Shown here: positions 8,061 through 17,261 of the stretch, piece by piece
Layout: every line of letters begins with the position of its first letter
Numbering within the stretch: the first letter of the stretch is position 1
DNA from: Dinoroseobacter sp.
GTDB taxonomy: Bacteria > Pseudomonadota > Alphaproteobacteria > Rhodobacterales > Rhodobacteraceae
Reading direction: 5' to 3'
DNA length: 64,000 nucleotides
Assembly (NCBI GenBank): GCA_017643385.1
Contig: JAEPNN010000004.1
Span: 236,753-300,752, forward strand
The notes under the pieces: model-generated
The model's input: only the letters and a program-made list of their open reading frames with translations
The model's database searches: none
Told to the model about the DNA's origin: nothing
Translations under genes and position numbers: made by a program

Positions 8061-9740
8061 TTAGTCGTCTTTGCTCAGCGCCGCGCCAAGAATATCGCCA
8101 AGCGAAGCACCGGAGTCGGACGAACCGAACTGTTCTACTGCTTCTTTTTCTTCGGCAATTTCACGCGCCTTGATCGAAAGACCCAGACGGCGCGTTTTGC
8201 TGTCAATGTTGGTCACACGAACGTCGACCTTGTCACCGACACCGAAGCGCTCTGGGCGCTGCTCGGCACGGTCACGGGACAGGTCAGAGCGGCGGATGAA
8301 GGATTTCATGCCTTCGTATTCCACCTCAATGCCGCCGTCTTCGATCGCAGTCACTTCCACGGTGATGATCGATCCACGCTTCACGCCGCCCGTTGCATCA
8401 GCGAACTTGTCGCCGCCCAGCGCCTTAATGGAAAGCGAAATACGCTCCTTCTCGACATCAACCTCGGACACAACCGCTTTGACGATGTCGCCTTTGCGGT
8501 AGTTCTGGATCGCGTCTTCGCCGCGTTCGTCCCAGCTGAGGTCGGACAGGTGAACCATGCCGTCAATCTCACCAGGCAGACCAATGAAGAGACCAAATTC
8601 GGTGGTGTTCTTGACCTCGCCCTCAACCTCGGTGCCTTCAGGATGTGATTCCGCGAAGACTTCCCATGGGTTGCGCATTGTCTGCTTGAGACCCAGCGAT
8701 ACCCGACGTTTAACCGAGTCGATTTCAAGCACCATGACTTCCACTTCCTGCGAGGTGGAGACGATCTTGCCAGGGTGAACGTTTTTCTTGGTCCAGGACA
8801 TCTCGGAGACGTGCACGAGACCTTCGACGCCTGGTTCCAGCTCCACGAACGCACCGTAATCGGTGATGTTGGTGACGCGGCCCTGATGGTTGCTTTCCAG
8901 CGGATACTTGGCTTCGACGAGGCTCCATGGATCTTCCTGAAGCTGCTTCATGCCAAGGCTGATGCGGTGGGTGTCCTTGTTGACCTTGATGACCTGAACC
9001 TTGACGGTTTCGCCAATCGTCAGAATCTCGGATGGGTGGTTCACACGACGCCACGCCATGTCGGTGACGTGCAGCAGCCCGTCAACACCGCCCAGATCAA
9101 CAAACGCACCGTACTCGGTGATGTTCTTGACCACACCGTCCACGGTATCGCCTTCGGTCAGCTTGCCGATTACTTCGGCGCGCTGTTCGGCGCGGGACTC
9201 TTCGAGGATGGCACGACGCGAGACAACGATGTTGCCACGACGACGGTCCATTTTCAGGATCTGGAACGGCTGCTTCAGACCCATCAAAGGGCCAGCGTCG
9301 CGCACTGGGCGAACGTCAACCTGCGAGCCAGGCAAGAACGCGACCGCGCCACCCAGATCAACAGTAAAGCCGCCTTTGACACGGCCAAAGATCGCGCCTT
9401 CGACACGCTCTTCGTCGCCATAGGCTTTTTCCAGACGATCCCAGGCAGCTTCGCGACGTGCTTTGTCACGGCTGATCGAGGCTTCACCGCGAGCGTTCTC
9501 AACGCGGTCAAGGAAGACCTCAACTTCGTCACCAACTGCGATCTCGGGAGCTTCGCCAGGGTTTGCAAATTCTTTCAGATCAACCCGGCCTTCCATCTTG
9601 TAGCCGACGTCGATGATGGCTTGGCCCGCTTCAATCGCGATGACCTTACCTTTGACAACAGACCCTTCGTCGGGCGTGTCGATCTCGAAGCTTTCTGCTA
9701 GGAGAGCTTCAAATTCTTCCATGGTTGCTTTAGCGCACAT
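8061..9740 (-). CDS. rpsA: 30S ribosomal protein S1
   Basis: S1 binds mRNA at the 30S subunit and helps start translation on structured or weak-leader messages. The 559-residue protein is built of six S1 (OB-fold) repeats; blocks such as GAFVDLGGVDGLLHVTDMAW, GAFVELEPGVEGLVHVSEMSW and GLFIGLPGEIDGMVHLSDLSW mark repeats 3 to 5. The length matches alphaproteobacterial S1. The ATG at 9740 has AGGAA about 11 bp upstream. Normally cmk lies directly upstream; here about 3.6 kb with other genes separates them. Confidence 0.97.
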   Translation of the reverse strand: MCAKATMEEFEALLAESFEIDTPDEGSVVKGKVIAIEAGQAIIDVGYKMEGRVDLKEFANPGEAPEIAVGDEVEVFLDRVENARGEASISRDKARREAAWDRLEKAYGDEERVEGAIFGRVKGGFTVDLGGAVAFLPGSQVDVRPVRDAGPLMGLKQPFQILKMDRRRGNIVVSRRAILEESRAEQRAEVIGKLTEGDTVDGVVKNITEYGAFVDLGGVDGLLHVTDMAWRRVNHPSEILTIGETVKVQVIKVNKDTHRISLGMKQLQEDPWSLVEAKYPLESNHQGRVTNITDYGAFVELEPGVEGLVHVSEMSWTKKNVHPGKIVSTSQEVEVMVLEIDSVKRRVSLGLKQTMRNPWEVFAESHPEGTEVEGEVKNTTEFGLFIGLPGEIDGMVHLSDLSWDERGEDAIQNYRKGDIVKAVVSEVDVEKERISLSIKALGGDKFADATGGVKRGSIITVEVTAIEDGGIEVEYEGMKSFIRRSDLSRDRAEQRPERFGVGDKVDVRVTNIDSKTRRLGLSIKAREIAEEKEAVEQFGSSDSGASLGDILGAALSKDD

Positions 9741-10041
9741 ACGTCTAATGTTTCCTATTCGTGTTTGCTATTCGGGCCATGCGGTTGTGTCCGCCGGTCT
9801 TTGGGTTGGTCTTAAAACGACATAATCCCCAGATACGCAAAAAGGGCCGGTGGTTGTCCGACCCCTGTTATCCGGGTGTTGGTGTCGCCTGTTGCTCGAC
9901 GCGCGTGTCTATAGTGCGCTTCCTCCCAACACGCAAGCCCTGCCTATTTTTGAAGGACCTTCGAGAACGTTGCTTCAGAACGCTTCCCAATTCCGCAATC
10001 ATCAGCGATGAAGGGGCAACACAAGTCAGAATAAGGTCGCA
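9741..10041. other. Divergent intergenic region between rpsA and the GNAT-nitrilase gene
   Basis: This 301-bp gap must hold the rpsA promoter and leader (minus) and the promoter of the fusion gene (plus). Short GC-rich inverted segments occur near 9841-9870. I could not assign -35/-10 boxes or an S1 autoregulatory structure with confidence, and I see no coding frame with a binding site. Confidence 0.4.
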
Positions 10042-11589
10042 ATGACAGACCGCTCCCGCCCCTCGCTCGAAGTTCGCAACGCGCAGCCTGCCGATATAGC
10101 AGGCATCATCGCACTATCGCGCCGTGTGTATGCGGATGTACAACCCTATACCCGCGGCCAGATCAACGGTCACATCACTGCATTCCCCGAGGGTGCATTT
10201 GTCGTTCTCTACGAGAGCGAGGTTGTGGGCTATGCCGCCTCGACGCTGCTACGTGAAGACCGGATCATGCGCCCGCACCGGTGGGCTGAATTGACCGGTG
10301 GTGGCTATGCAAGCCAGCACAATGCCAAGGGCGATTGGCTTTACGGAATGGAGGTCATGGTCGACCCAGCCCATCGCCGCCTGCGCATTGGCAATCGGCT
10401 CTATCAGGCCCGCGAGCGGCTCTGCATCGATCTCGATCTGAAGGGCATCGCCTTCGGAGGCCGGATGCCAGGCTACCGGCGTGTTCGCTCAAAATTCCCT
10501 GATCCTCAAATCTATCTGGATGCCATTCAATCAGGCGAGATCAAAGACACGGTGATGGCGTTTCAAATGAAGCAGGGCTTTGAGCCGGTCATGCTTCTTC
10601 GGGGTTATGATCCCGAGGATACCGCGTCAGGTGGCAATGCAGTTCTAATGGCTTGGCGCAATCCTTACCACGACGCTGTGTATGACGCCCAACCCGTCAC
10701 GCGCCAGGACCCCGAAGTTGTGCGTGTGGCCACTGTTCAGATGCAGGCGCGCACGCTGAAGGATGCCGAAGAGTTCTACAAATCCGTCGACTACTTCGTG
10801 AACATCGCCAGTGAATACGGGGCTGATTTCGTGGTGTTCCCAGAATACTTCACGTTACAGCTTCTTTCTATCGAGGACCGCGAGCTGCCTCCTGACGAGG
10901 CGATCACGCGGGCTACCGAACATACTGCACGTTTTGTTGAGCGCCTGCAGGCGATGGCGCTTGCAAGAAATATCAACGTCATCGGTGGCAGCCATGCGAC
11001 CGTTGTCGAAGACGGTGACATTCACAATGTCAGTTATATCTTTCTACGCGACGGCTCCGTCCATACTCAGGAGAAGCTTCACCCCACACCGGATGAGCGC
11101 AATTCGTGGGGCATAACCGGCGGGGACGAGATACAGGTCATCAATACCGATTGTGGACCCATCGGAGTGCTCATCTGTTATGACGCAGAGTTTCCCGAAA
11201 CCGCACGGCGTCTTGCTGATGAAGGCGCACGCATCCTGTTTGTTCCTTACAACACCGATACCCGCGCAGGTCACTTGCGCGTTCGATACTGCGCGCAAGC
11301 CCGAACCATAGAGAACCAGATCTACGTCGTCACGTCCGGCATGGTCGGCAATCTCGACAACGTCTCCAATTTGGACATCCAGTATGCTCAGTCCGCAATT
11401 CTGACACCTTGCGATTTCGCGTTCGCTCGCGACGGTATTGCTGCAGAAGCATCCGAGAACGTCGAAATGATCACCGTTGCTGATCTGAATATTGGCACGC
11501 TTTTGTGGTCGCGCGCCCAAGGTGCCGTCAGACCCCTTCGCGATCGACGTCTTGATCTTTATCGAACACGATGGACAGATGGAGGGTAG
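10042..11589 (+). CDS. Two-domain protein: GNAT acetyltransferase fused to carbon-nitrogen hydrolase
   Basis: Residues 8-215 form a GNAT-like N-acetyltransferase domain; YGMEVMVDPAHRRLRIGNRLYQ carries the acetyl-CoA pyrophosphate loop. Residues 227-510 form a nitrilase-superfamily amidohydrolase with the full triad: Glu268 (FVVFPEYF), Lys345 (QEKLHP) and Cys379 (VLICYDAEFPE). This GNAT-nitrilase architecture is known as a fused family in bacteria, but its substrate is not established. Its two activities could act in sequence on an amine or amide, which is inference. The gene runs against the surrounding minus-strand block between cmk and rpsA. ATG 10042 follows a short AAGG-containing leader. 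Confidence 0.88.
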   Translation: MTDRSRPSLEVRNAQPADIAGIIALSRRVYADVQPYTRGQINGHITAFPEGAFVVLYESEVVGYAASTLLREDRIMRPHRWAELTGGGYASQHNAKGDWLYGMEVMVDPAHRRLRIGNRLYQARERLCIDLDLKGIAFGGRMPGYRRVRSKFPDPQIYLDAIQSGEIKDTVMAFQMKQGFEPVMLLRGYDPEDTASGGNAVLMAWRNPYHDAVYDAQPVTRQDPEVVRVATVQMQARTLKDAEEFYKSVDYFVNIASEYGADFVVFPEYFTLQLLSIEDRELPPDEAITRATEHTARFVERLQAMALARNINVIGGSHATVVEDGDIHNVSYIFLRDGSVHTQEKLHPTPDERNSWGITGGDEIQVINTDCGPIGVLICYDAEFPETARRLADEGARILFVPYNTDTRAGHLRVRYCAQARTIENQIYVVTSGMVGNLDNVSNLDIQYAQSAILTPCDFAFARDGIAAEASENVEMITVADLNIGTLLWSRAQGAVRPLRDRRLDLYRTRWTDGG

Positions 11590-11710
11590 GATAGGATCGA
11601 AATTTTCGATTTGCTCAAAGCATACCAAAACCAGGCATCATACCGACGAGGAAACCGTTCCATCCTGCTTCATTTACCAGTCCATAACCAAGACTGAAAA
11701 AGGAGAGAAT

Positions 11711-11977
11711 TTAGCTGCGTAGCGCCGCACGAGTTTTCTGAGAAACGCTCGGCGTGCGCTTCGCAGACTCACGCTGATCGTCGATCACACTTTCTGCATT
11801 TGGCGCATCTTTGGTGTTACGTTGAGATTTGAAGTTTGAGCTGAACAAACGATCATTTAGCCCAGAAGCATCTCTGATAGGTAGTGTTGCTACACTACTA
11901 CTTTGTTGAAGCTCAGGTTTAGGCGCGGCTTTTTCTGCCGGGACGCTCCTAAACCAATTGCTTATCTCGAGCTTCAT
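11711..11977 (-). CDS. Small hypothetical protein (88 aa)
   Basis: This short gene is not recognised. The ATG at 11977 has AGGGA about 8 bp upstream on the minus strand, the main support for translation. The product is polar, rich in Ser, Lys, Arg and Ala, with no membrane segment, signal peptide or cysteine, and looks largely disordered. It lies alone between the end of the convergent GNAT-nitrilase gene and the end of the DUF2130 gene. It may be a lineage-restricted protein or a chance open frame. Confidence 0.4.
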   Translation of the reverse strand: MKLEISNWFRSVPAEKAAPKPELQQSSSVATLPIRDASGLNDRLFSSNFKSQRNTKDAPNAESVIDDQRESAKRTPSVSQKTRAALRS

Positions 11978-12076
11978 AATCTAGTCCCTACCAGATCTAG
12001 TATAAGTCTGGCAGATTTGGCGATTCGCGACAATCCCCTGTGGACCAATAGGGGGTAGGTACAGCACTTAGCGGCC

Positions 12077-13273
12077 CTAAACGTCACCCGGCTCATTCAA
12101 TAATGGCAGATCAAGCCCGTCGATCTCCGGCATCGCCTGCCCTGCAATTCCCTCTAGATCGCCATACATGCCGACGGTCGCCGCGATCACCCCTTCGATC
12201 TGTGTTTCGCGTTTGGCCCAAAGTCGGGTCATCGCCTTACGCTCACGATCGAGATCTGCACGCATATCGGTGAAGCGTTCGACAATTGCTTCAACGCGAT
12301 GGCGAAATTTCGGCCCCGTCAAATAAGCGTAAACCATCTCCATCTTGGTCTCTTGTCCCTCTTGCGCAACTTTTGCCGCAGAGACCGCTATCAAAGTCTG
12401 CCGCAACACGGCACCTAGCGCGAGGGCATGGCTCGGGGCGCAGACCCAGACCCCGTCTATCTGTTCGAAACTGTCGACACCTTCTGGTCGGACAGTACTA
12501 ACGAGGACAGCGATATCCGCTGCAGCGGCGCGCTGATCCTCACGTAGCTTGCCCAACCAGGCTGCGTTCCAATTTGCGGTGCGCTTGCTTTCCCACAGGA
12601 TTGTGCCTGCAACCCCTCCGTTCACCTTTTGCAAAACATCTGCGCCAGAAACGCCCTTGCCGACCGGCTCCAGTAAATCCAAAGGAAATGCGCCACCGAG
12701 CCGATCTTCCAAAAGTACTTCGGCCGCTTCGCCCTGCAATTGCTGGCTGCCTTGTTCGGATTTCTTTTTCAGCGCTTCGATCTGTCGGCGCATGACATCC
12801 ATTTGCTGATCTTTCTCCGCCAGCTTCACAGCTTCGGCTTCTTGTGCCTCTGCCCGCACACGCGTGAGCTGTACCCCCAGCGCTTCGCCCAAACGCTTTT
12901 CCAGCTCAAGATCCATCTCACGCGCTTTCTCCTCCAGGGCGCGTTCTTTCCTTAATGCCTCCGCCTGCGCCTTTTGCGCTTCCGCCAACTTTGCGTCACG
13001 TGCCTTGGCCTCTGCTTCCAGCGTGGCAAGTTTCGTCGCCGCTTCCTGCTGCGCAGATTTTGCTGCAACTTCGAGAGAGGCGAGTTTCGCGGCTTGCTCG
13101 GCTTGTGCTTCACGCAGTGCATTGGCCTCGATCTCGGCTTTCTGAGCTGCGAGTGCGGCCACCCGTTCGGCTTCCATCTGTGACCGCATTTCCGCAAGCA
13201 TCGGACCTGCCAAGGTGTCCGTCAGAGCGAATTCAGCGCGGCATTCAGGGCAGGTGATCTTAGTATCTTCCAT
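12077..13273 (-). CDS. DUF2130 coiled-coil protein with nuclease-like C-terminal domain
   Basis: The 398-residue protein begins with a CPEC knuckle (residues 8-11). It continues as a long Ala/Glu/Lys/Gln-rich coiled coil (about 25-180) and ends in a DUF2130 domain. The domain shows Glu187/Glu189, Asp212 (GADVLQ) and Glu228-Ser-Lys230 (ILWESKRT), a spacing that resembles the D...ExK core of PD-(D/E)xK nucleases. The cellular role of the family is unknown. ATG 13273 is preceded by GGAG at 7 bp; 37 in-frame codons upstream overlap nothing family-like and were dropped. It lies just downstream of cmk on the same strand. Confidence 0.82.
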   Translation of the reverse strand: MEDTKITCPECRAEFALTDTLAGPMLAEMRSQMEAERVAALAAQKAEIEANALREAQAEQAAKLASLEVAAKSAQQEAATKLATLEAEAKARDAKLAEAQKAQAEALRKERALEEKAREMDLELEKRLGEALGVQLTRVRAEAQEAEAVKLAEKDQQMDVMRRQIEALKKKSEQGSQQLQGEAAEVLLEDRLGGAFPLDLLEPVGKGVSGADVLQKVNGGVAGTILWESKRTANWNAAWLGKLREDQRAAAADIAVLVSTVRPEGVDSFEQIDGVWVCAPSHALALGAVLRQTLIAVSAAKVAQEGQETKMEMVYAYLTGPKFRHRVEAIVERFTDMRADLDRERKAMTRLWAKRETQIEGVIAATVGMYGDLEGIAGQAMPEIDGLDLPLLNEPGDV

Positions 13274-13338
13274 CGAACAGCTCCGAATAGTGTCACCCTG
13301 TTCTACCCGCGCCGTTGTCCCAGCACGAGAGGGGATGC

Positions 13339-13962
13339 TCATTCGAAGTTGAGAGACCCCTGCTTCGCTCGCACCGCTGCACATGCGGCTGCAACGGCTT
13401 CATCTATGGTTAAATCGGACGTATCAATATGAACGGCGTCTTCTGCCGCAACCAAAGGGGCTTCTGCGCGCTCTCGATCCCGCGCATCGCGTGCAACAAC
13501 ATCAGCAAGAACATCTTCCAGAGCAGCTTCGTGGCCATTGCCCGTAAGCTCTTTCCAGCGTCGCTCTGCGCGCACTTCAGCACTGGCGGTCACATAGAGT
13601 TTCACCGGCGCCTTGGGACAAATCACCGTTCCAATGTCGCGCCCGTCCAACACCGCACCGCCCGCGCGACGCGCAAAGGCGCGTTGGAAGTCAACCAGGG
13701 CAGCCCGAACTTCAGCAATCACCGCGACTTTGCTGGCTGCTTGCGCAACCTCAGGGGTGCGCAGATCATCAGCAGTCAAATCCTCCGTCGTAAGCGTCTC
13801 AGCCGCTTCGATTGCGGAAGCCCCATGAAGAACTTTCCGACCCACGGCGCGGTACAGCAGGCCCGTATCAAGATGCCCAAACCCAAACTCTGCAGCGACT
13901 GCTTTTGAAATTGTTCCTTTACCCGCCGCCGCAGGTCCGTCGATCGCAACTGTGAAACTCAT
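13339..13962 (-). CDS. cmk: Cytidylate kinase
   Basis: Cmk phosphorylates CMP and dCMP to the diphosphates in nucleotide recycling. The N-terminus carries the P-loop GPAAAGKGT (residues 9-17). [14 protein letters not shown] is the CMP-binding stretch, and [22 protein letters not shown] is the highly conserved core of the family. The length (207) is slightly below E. coli Cmk (227), normal for this group. The start overlaps the stop of the upstream GFA-family gene by 4 bp. aroA lies upstream as usual, but two small genes are inserted between aroA and cmk. Confidence 0.96.
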   Translation of the reverse strand: MSFTVAIDGPAAAGKGTISKAVAAEFGFGHLDTGLLYRAVGRKVLHGASAIEAAETLTTEDLTADDLRTPEVAQAASKVAVIAEVRAALVDFQRAFARRAGGAVLDGRDIGTVICPKAPVKLYVTASAEVRAERRWKELTGNGHEAALEDVLADVVARDARDRERAEAPLVAAEDAVHIDTSDLTIDEAVAAACAAVRAKQGSLNFE

Positions 13963-14366
13963 TTTTCTACCATTGTTGTCAGATCTGGATCATATGCGTC
14001 TGCCTTGGGCAGTGTATCATTCAGACCATAATACGTACCCTTGTCTGCACAGAATATATGGCCGGCAAGGCAAAGACCGGGATCTCCATCCAACGTCCCG
14101 GCATGGATCGAAAGATTAACACCCGGTCCATCCCAGAAAAGGTTGCTACCGCATACGCTGCAGAACCCACGCCGCGCTTTTTGAGAGCTTTGAAACCACG
14201 TCACGTTACCCGTTATCGAAACGCTATCACGCAAAGCAGAGGTAGCGGCGACGTAATGGCCCGAAGCTTTTCGGCACTGGCTACAGTGACATGCAATGAC
14301 TGGCTGCAAAGATCCCGAGACGCTATACGTGATCGCCCCACAGGCGCAGCTTCCCGTCGCGCTCAA
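13959..14366 (-). CDS. GFA / CENP-V family zinc-binding protein
   Basis: This 135-residue protein has the cysteine pattern of the glutathione-dependent formaldehyde-activating (GFA/CENP-V) fold: SCACGA near the N-terminus, [11 protein letters not shown] around residues 27-36, and [11 protein letters not shown] around 70. These cysteines bind two zinc ions in known structures. The family includes Gfa, which speeds S-hydroxymethylglutathione formation, but most members have no proven activity, so no symbol is given. Its start overlaps the preceding membrane-protein gene and its stop overlaps cmk, each by 4 bp, so the three are translationally coupled. Confidence 0.85.
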   Translation of the reverse strand: MSATGSCACGAITYSVSGSLQPVIACHCSQCRKASGHYVAATSALRDSVSITGNVTWFQSSQKARRGFCSVCGSNLFWDGPGVNLSIHAGTLDGDPGLCLAGHIFCADKGTYYGLNDTLPKADAYDPDLTTMVEK

Positions 14367-14911
14367 AACTTAGTCTCATGTTCCCTGCGGCGCCTGATAT
14401 TACGACGCCTGCGTAATGCAAATGTCAGGCCGAGAACCACAAGTAACACGATCGAAATCGCGTAAAGTCCTGACTTCAGCACCGTTACGAGGCTGGCTTG
14501 GGTGATCATAGCATCCGTCACCTCGGATACAGGCAGACTTAGCATCTGCCCGACAAGCGCGTTTTCAGCATAGTCCGCAGCGCCAGCGGCCAGCGGGATT
14601 ACGGCCAGCAGGATGCGCATCGACGCTGACAATCGCGCACCAAAACGCAATATACCGACAAGCAAAGCCAGGCTTAGAACGGCTGGATAAATCAGGTCCA
14701 ACCGATGCTGAATATTTATGTAATGGGCCCGCCCCGCATCGTTCAGAGCGGTCAGAAATTCGCGGGCCTCATCAACGGAGTATCCGAGAAAGCGCAGGTC
14801 AAAAGCTTCGATGCCTTCTGCGTTTGCCGTGATCAGCGGAAACGACCAGAACGCCATAACCGCATAAAGAGCCACCGACGCAAGGAGCAAAACTCGAAAC
14901 AGATTGCGCAC
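14363..14911 (-). CDS. Hypothetical integral membrane protein (182 aa)
   Basis: The family is not recognised. The protein has four probable membrane segments: about residues 5-28, 72-92, 97-118 and 143-166. A roughly 45-residue loop follows the first one (containing DEAREFLTALNDAGRAHY), and the C-terminus is strongly basic (LRRRRNIRRRR) and probably cytoplasmic. The ATG at 14911 lies 27 bp after the aroA stop, and the gene overlaps the GFA gene by 4 bp, so it belongs to the aroA-cmk transcription unit. No catalytic motif is visible. Confidence 0.7.
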   Translation of the reverse strand: MRNLFRVLLLASVALYAVMAFWSFPLITANAEGIEAFDLRFLGYSVDEAREFLTALNDAGRAHYINIQHRLDLIYPAVLSLALLVGILRFGARLSASMRILLAVIPLAAGAADYAENALVGQMLSLPVSEVTDAMITQASLVTVLKSGLYAISIVLLVVLGLTFALRRRRNIRRRREHETKF

Positions 14912-14938
14912 GATCTTGGTGTCCTTTCTGAGCTTGGA

Positions 14939-16285
14939 TTAGGCGTCGCCCAGTCTCGCCCCCAGACTTGTAAACAGTTCCGAGAATATCGGGAAGGATG
15001 TTGCGATTGGCCCGGCATCATCAACCGTGATCGGTTTCTTTGCCGCCATGCCGCAAATCAACATACTCATTGCAATTCGGTGATCGAGGAAGGTTTCTGC
15101 GACGCCCCCACCGGGCACGCCGGAAGGACCCATGCCGTCCACACTGAACCAGTCCGCTCCCTCGTCCAGAACCACGCCATTTGCGCTCAGACCTTTGACC
15201 ATCGCATCAATCCGGTCGCATTCTTTGACACGCAATTCCTTGACGCCCGGCATTTCGGTTTTGCCCTCGGCAAATGCGGCAACGACGGACAAGATCGGAT
15301 ACTCGTCAATCATGCTGGCCGCGCGTTCTGCAGGAACCTCGATCCCCTTCATATTAGGCGAGAACTTTGCCCGCAGATCCGCAACAGGTTCACCGCCTTC
15401 TTCGCGCTCATTTTCGAATGTCAGATCCGCGCCCATATCGCGGAGCGTGGTGAACAAGCCGGCACGCGTCGGGTTTAGTCCTATGCCCGGCACCAAAACG
15501 TCTGATCCGGGAATGATCAGCGCCGCGCAGACCGGAAATGCCGCAGAGCTTGGATCGCGCGGTACGGCAATGGTTTGAGGCTGCAGTTCGGGCTCGCCCG
15601 TCAAGGTGATGATGCGTCCGTTGTCCTGACGCTCAACCTCAATCTCAGCGCCAAAACCTTTCAACATGCGTTCAGTATGGTCGCGCGTGGCTTCGGGCTC
15701 GATGACAACCGTTTTGCCAGGTGCATTCAAACCTGCCAGCAAAACTGCCGATTTCACCTGCGCGCTGGGGACAGGGACGGTGTATTGCACGGGCACCGGA
15801 TCATCGGCACCGACCACGGTCATTGGCAAACGGCCGCCAGCGCGTCCAAAAGCCTGCGTCCCAAACTGGCTGAGCGGATCGGTAACACGGCTCATGGGAC
15901 GCTTGCGCAACGAGGCGTCGCCTGTGAACGTCACGCTGATAGGTGAGGTGGCCATCGCCCCCATCAACAACCTAACGCCGGTTCCAGAGTTGCCGCAGTC
16001 GATCAGATCAAGCGGCTCGGCGAACCCACCAACGCCCACGCCATGAACGGCCCATTCGCCAACACCGAGATGTTCAACCTCGGCGCCAAAGGCGCGCATG
16101 CCTTTTGCGGTATCGAGAACATCCTGCCCTTCCAGAAGACCGGTTATACGGGTTTCTCCGACCGCCATCGCGCCAAGGATTAAAGACCGGTGACTGATTG
16201 ATTTGTCACCGGGAACCTCTGCCGTTCCGGTCAGAGATTGCCCCGGATGGGCAGTCATTGGCATTGCGGGACCATGTGATGACAT
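14939..16285 (-). CDS. aroA: 3-phosphoshikimate 1-carboxyvinyltransferase (EPSP synthase), class II type
   Basis: AroA joins PEP to shikimate-3-phosphate in the shikimate pathway. The protein shows all four motifs used to define class II (CP4-like) enzymes: PGDKS at 25-29, SAQVK, R-D-H-T-E, and N-P-T-R. The segment aligned with the class I glycine-96 loop reads CGNSGTGVR, so Gly101 stands where CP4 has Ala. From ATG 16285 (AAGGA about 7 bp upstream) it has 448 residues, matching CP4-type enzymes; 37 further upstream codons do not resemble the family. A CtrA-type site lies about 130 bp upstream. Confidence 0.95.
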   Translation of the reverse strand: MSSHGPAMPMTAHPGQSLTGTAEVPGDKSISHRSLILGAMAVGETRITGLLEGQDVLDTAKGMRAFGAEVEHLGVGEWAVHGVGVGGFAEPLDLIDCGNSGTGVRLLMGAMATSPISVTFTGDASLRKRPMSRVTDPLSQFGTQAFGRAGGRLPMTVVGADDPVPVQYTVPVPSAQVKSAVLLAGLNAPGKTVVIEPEATRDHTERMLKGFGAEIEVERQDNGRIITLTGEPELQPQTIAVPRDPSSAAFPVCAALIIPGSDVLVPGIGLNPTRAGLFTTLRDMGADLTFENEREEGGEPVADLRAKFSPNMKGIEVPAERAASMIDEYPILSVVAAFAEGKTEMPGVKELRVKECDRIDAMVKGLSANGVVLDEGADWFSVDGMGPSGVPGGGVAETFLDHRIAMSMLICGMAAKKPITVDDAGPIATSFPIFSELFTSLGARLGDA

Positions 16286-16413
16286 AGGGAGTTCCTTAAT
16301 ATTCCGCCGCCCCATAGCGCATCGGGCGGGGGACGGTCCAGCGCCCCCAAGGCGAGGTATTGAATTATTGCGCAGCGTGGCCAAAACCACATGCAAAAAG
16401 CGCGATCAAAGCG

Positions 16414-16429
16414 TTAACAAAAGGTTAAC
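16414..16429. promoter_or_regulatory. CtrA-type binding site upstream of aroA
   Basis: TTAA-CAAAAGG-TTAAC matches the full alphaproteobacterial CtrA consensus TTAA-N7-TTAAC exactly. Because both halves are GTTAAC, the complementary strand matches too. It lies about 130 bp ahead of the aroA start, in the aroA/trmB gap. CtrA sites are well known from Caulobacter and occur in roseobacters; binding here is inferred from the match alone. Confidence 0.5.
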
Positions 16430-16499
16430 ATAGTGTCAGGACATCAGCAGCCTGCCAAGCATCTGAAACAATAGCTGGAAACTGCGCTGATCGATCGAA

Positions 16500-17219
16500 T
16501 TAGCTCAGACGTCGAAAGGTCAGGTAATGTGGGGTGCGACCTTCACGTAACGCCTTTTGCTCATAACGCGTTGAAATCCAGTCGTCCCATGGCTTTCGCC
16601 AATCATCCGCAGTTTCAGCAAGCCACTCAAACCCGCACTTTGGCACCTCTTCCAGAGTTTGCCGAACATAGTCTTCGATATCCGTCGCAACCCGAAACTC
16701 AGCACCCGGCTTCAAAACGCGCGCCAATGGCTCAAGATGCTCTGGGGTAACAAAGCGACGTCGGTGATGGCGCTTTTTAGGCCAGGGATCCGGATAGAGC
16801 AGAAACGCTTTGTCGATGCTCGCCTTCGGGATCACATCAAAAAGATCGCGCGCATCGCCGGGGTGTACTGCGACATTGCTGGCACCGGCGCGCCGGATCT
16901 TACCGAGCAGCATTGCCACGCCATTCACATATGGCTCTGCACCGATGATCGAAACCTGTGGGTAGGTTACGGCCTGATGCACCATGTGTTCACCGCCACC
17001 AAAACCGATCTCAAGCCAAACGGGCACCTCCCCAAACCTGCCCACAAGGTCTATAGGTTCCCGGTCAGGATTTTCTTCCCAAGACACCGACCCAGGTGAC
17101 AATTCAGCCAGTGCTTCCATATCACGACGTTGCGCAGGACGCAGTGTCTTGCCATGGCGGCGACCGTAGAAGTTGCGCCAAGGCGCCCCAGACGGCGAGG
17201 AATTTGAGTTCTCAGTCAT
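16500..17219 (-). CDS. trmB: tRNA (guanine-N7)-methyltransferase
   Basis: TrmB methylates G46 in the variable loop of tRNAs with SAM. The SAM-binding loop is seen in VWLEIGFGGGEH, and the substrate/catalytic motif is LYPDPWPKKRHHRRRFV; both are diagnostic for the family. GRRHGKTLRPAQ near the N-terminus is also typical. ATG 17219 gives 239 residues; a TTG six codons upstream could also serve, and no strong binding site decides between them. In many relatives trmB follows metK, but here it lies about 9 kb away on the other strand. Confidence 0.93.
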   Translation of the reverse strand: MTENSNSSPSGAPWRNFYGRRHGKTLRPAQRRDMEALAELSPGSVSWEENPDREPIDLVGRFGEVPVWLEIGFGGGEHMVHQAVTYPQVSIIGAEPYVNGVAMLLGKIRRAGASNVAVHPGDARDLFDVIPKASIDKAFLLYPDPWPKKRHHRRRFVTPEHLEPLARVLKPGAEFRVATDIEDYVRQTLEEVPKCGFEWLAETADDWRKPWDDWISTRYEQKALREGRTPHYLTFRRLS

Positions 17220-17261
17220 GGCCGTGGCGGGTGCCAAATCGCAACGCTGGCGTCAAGCACC

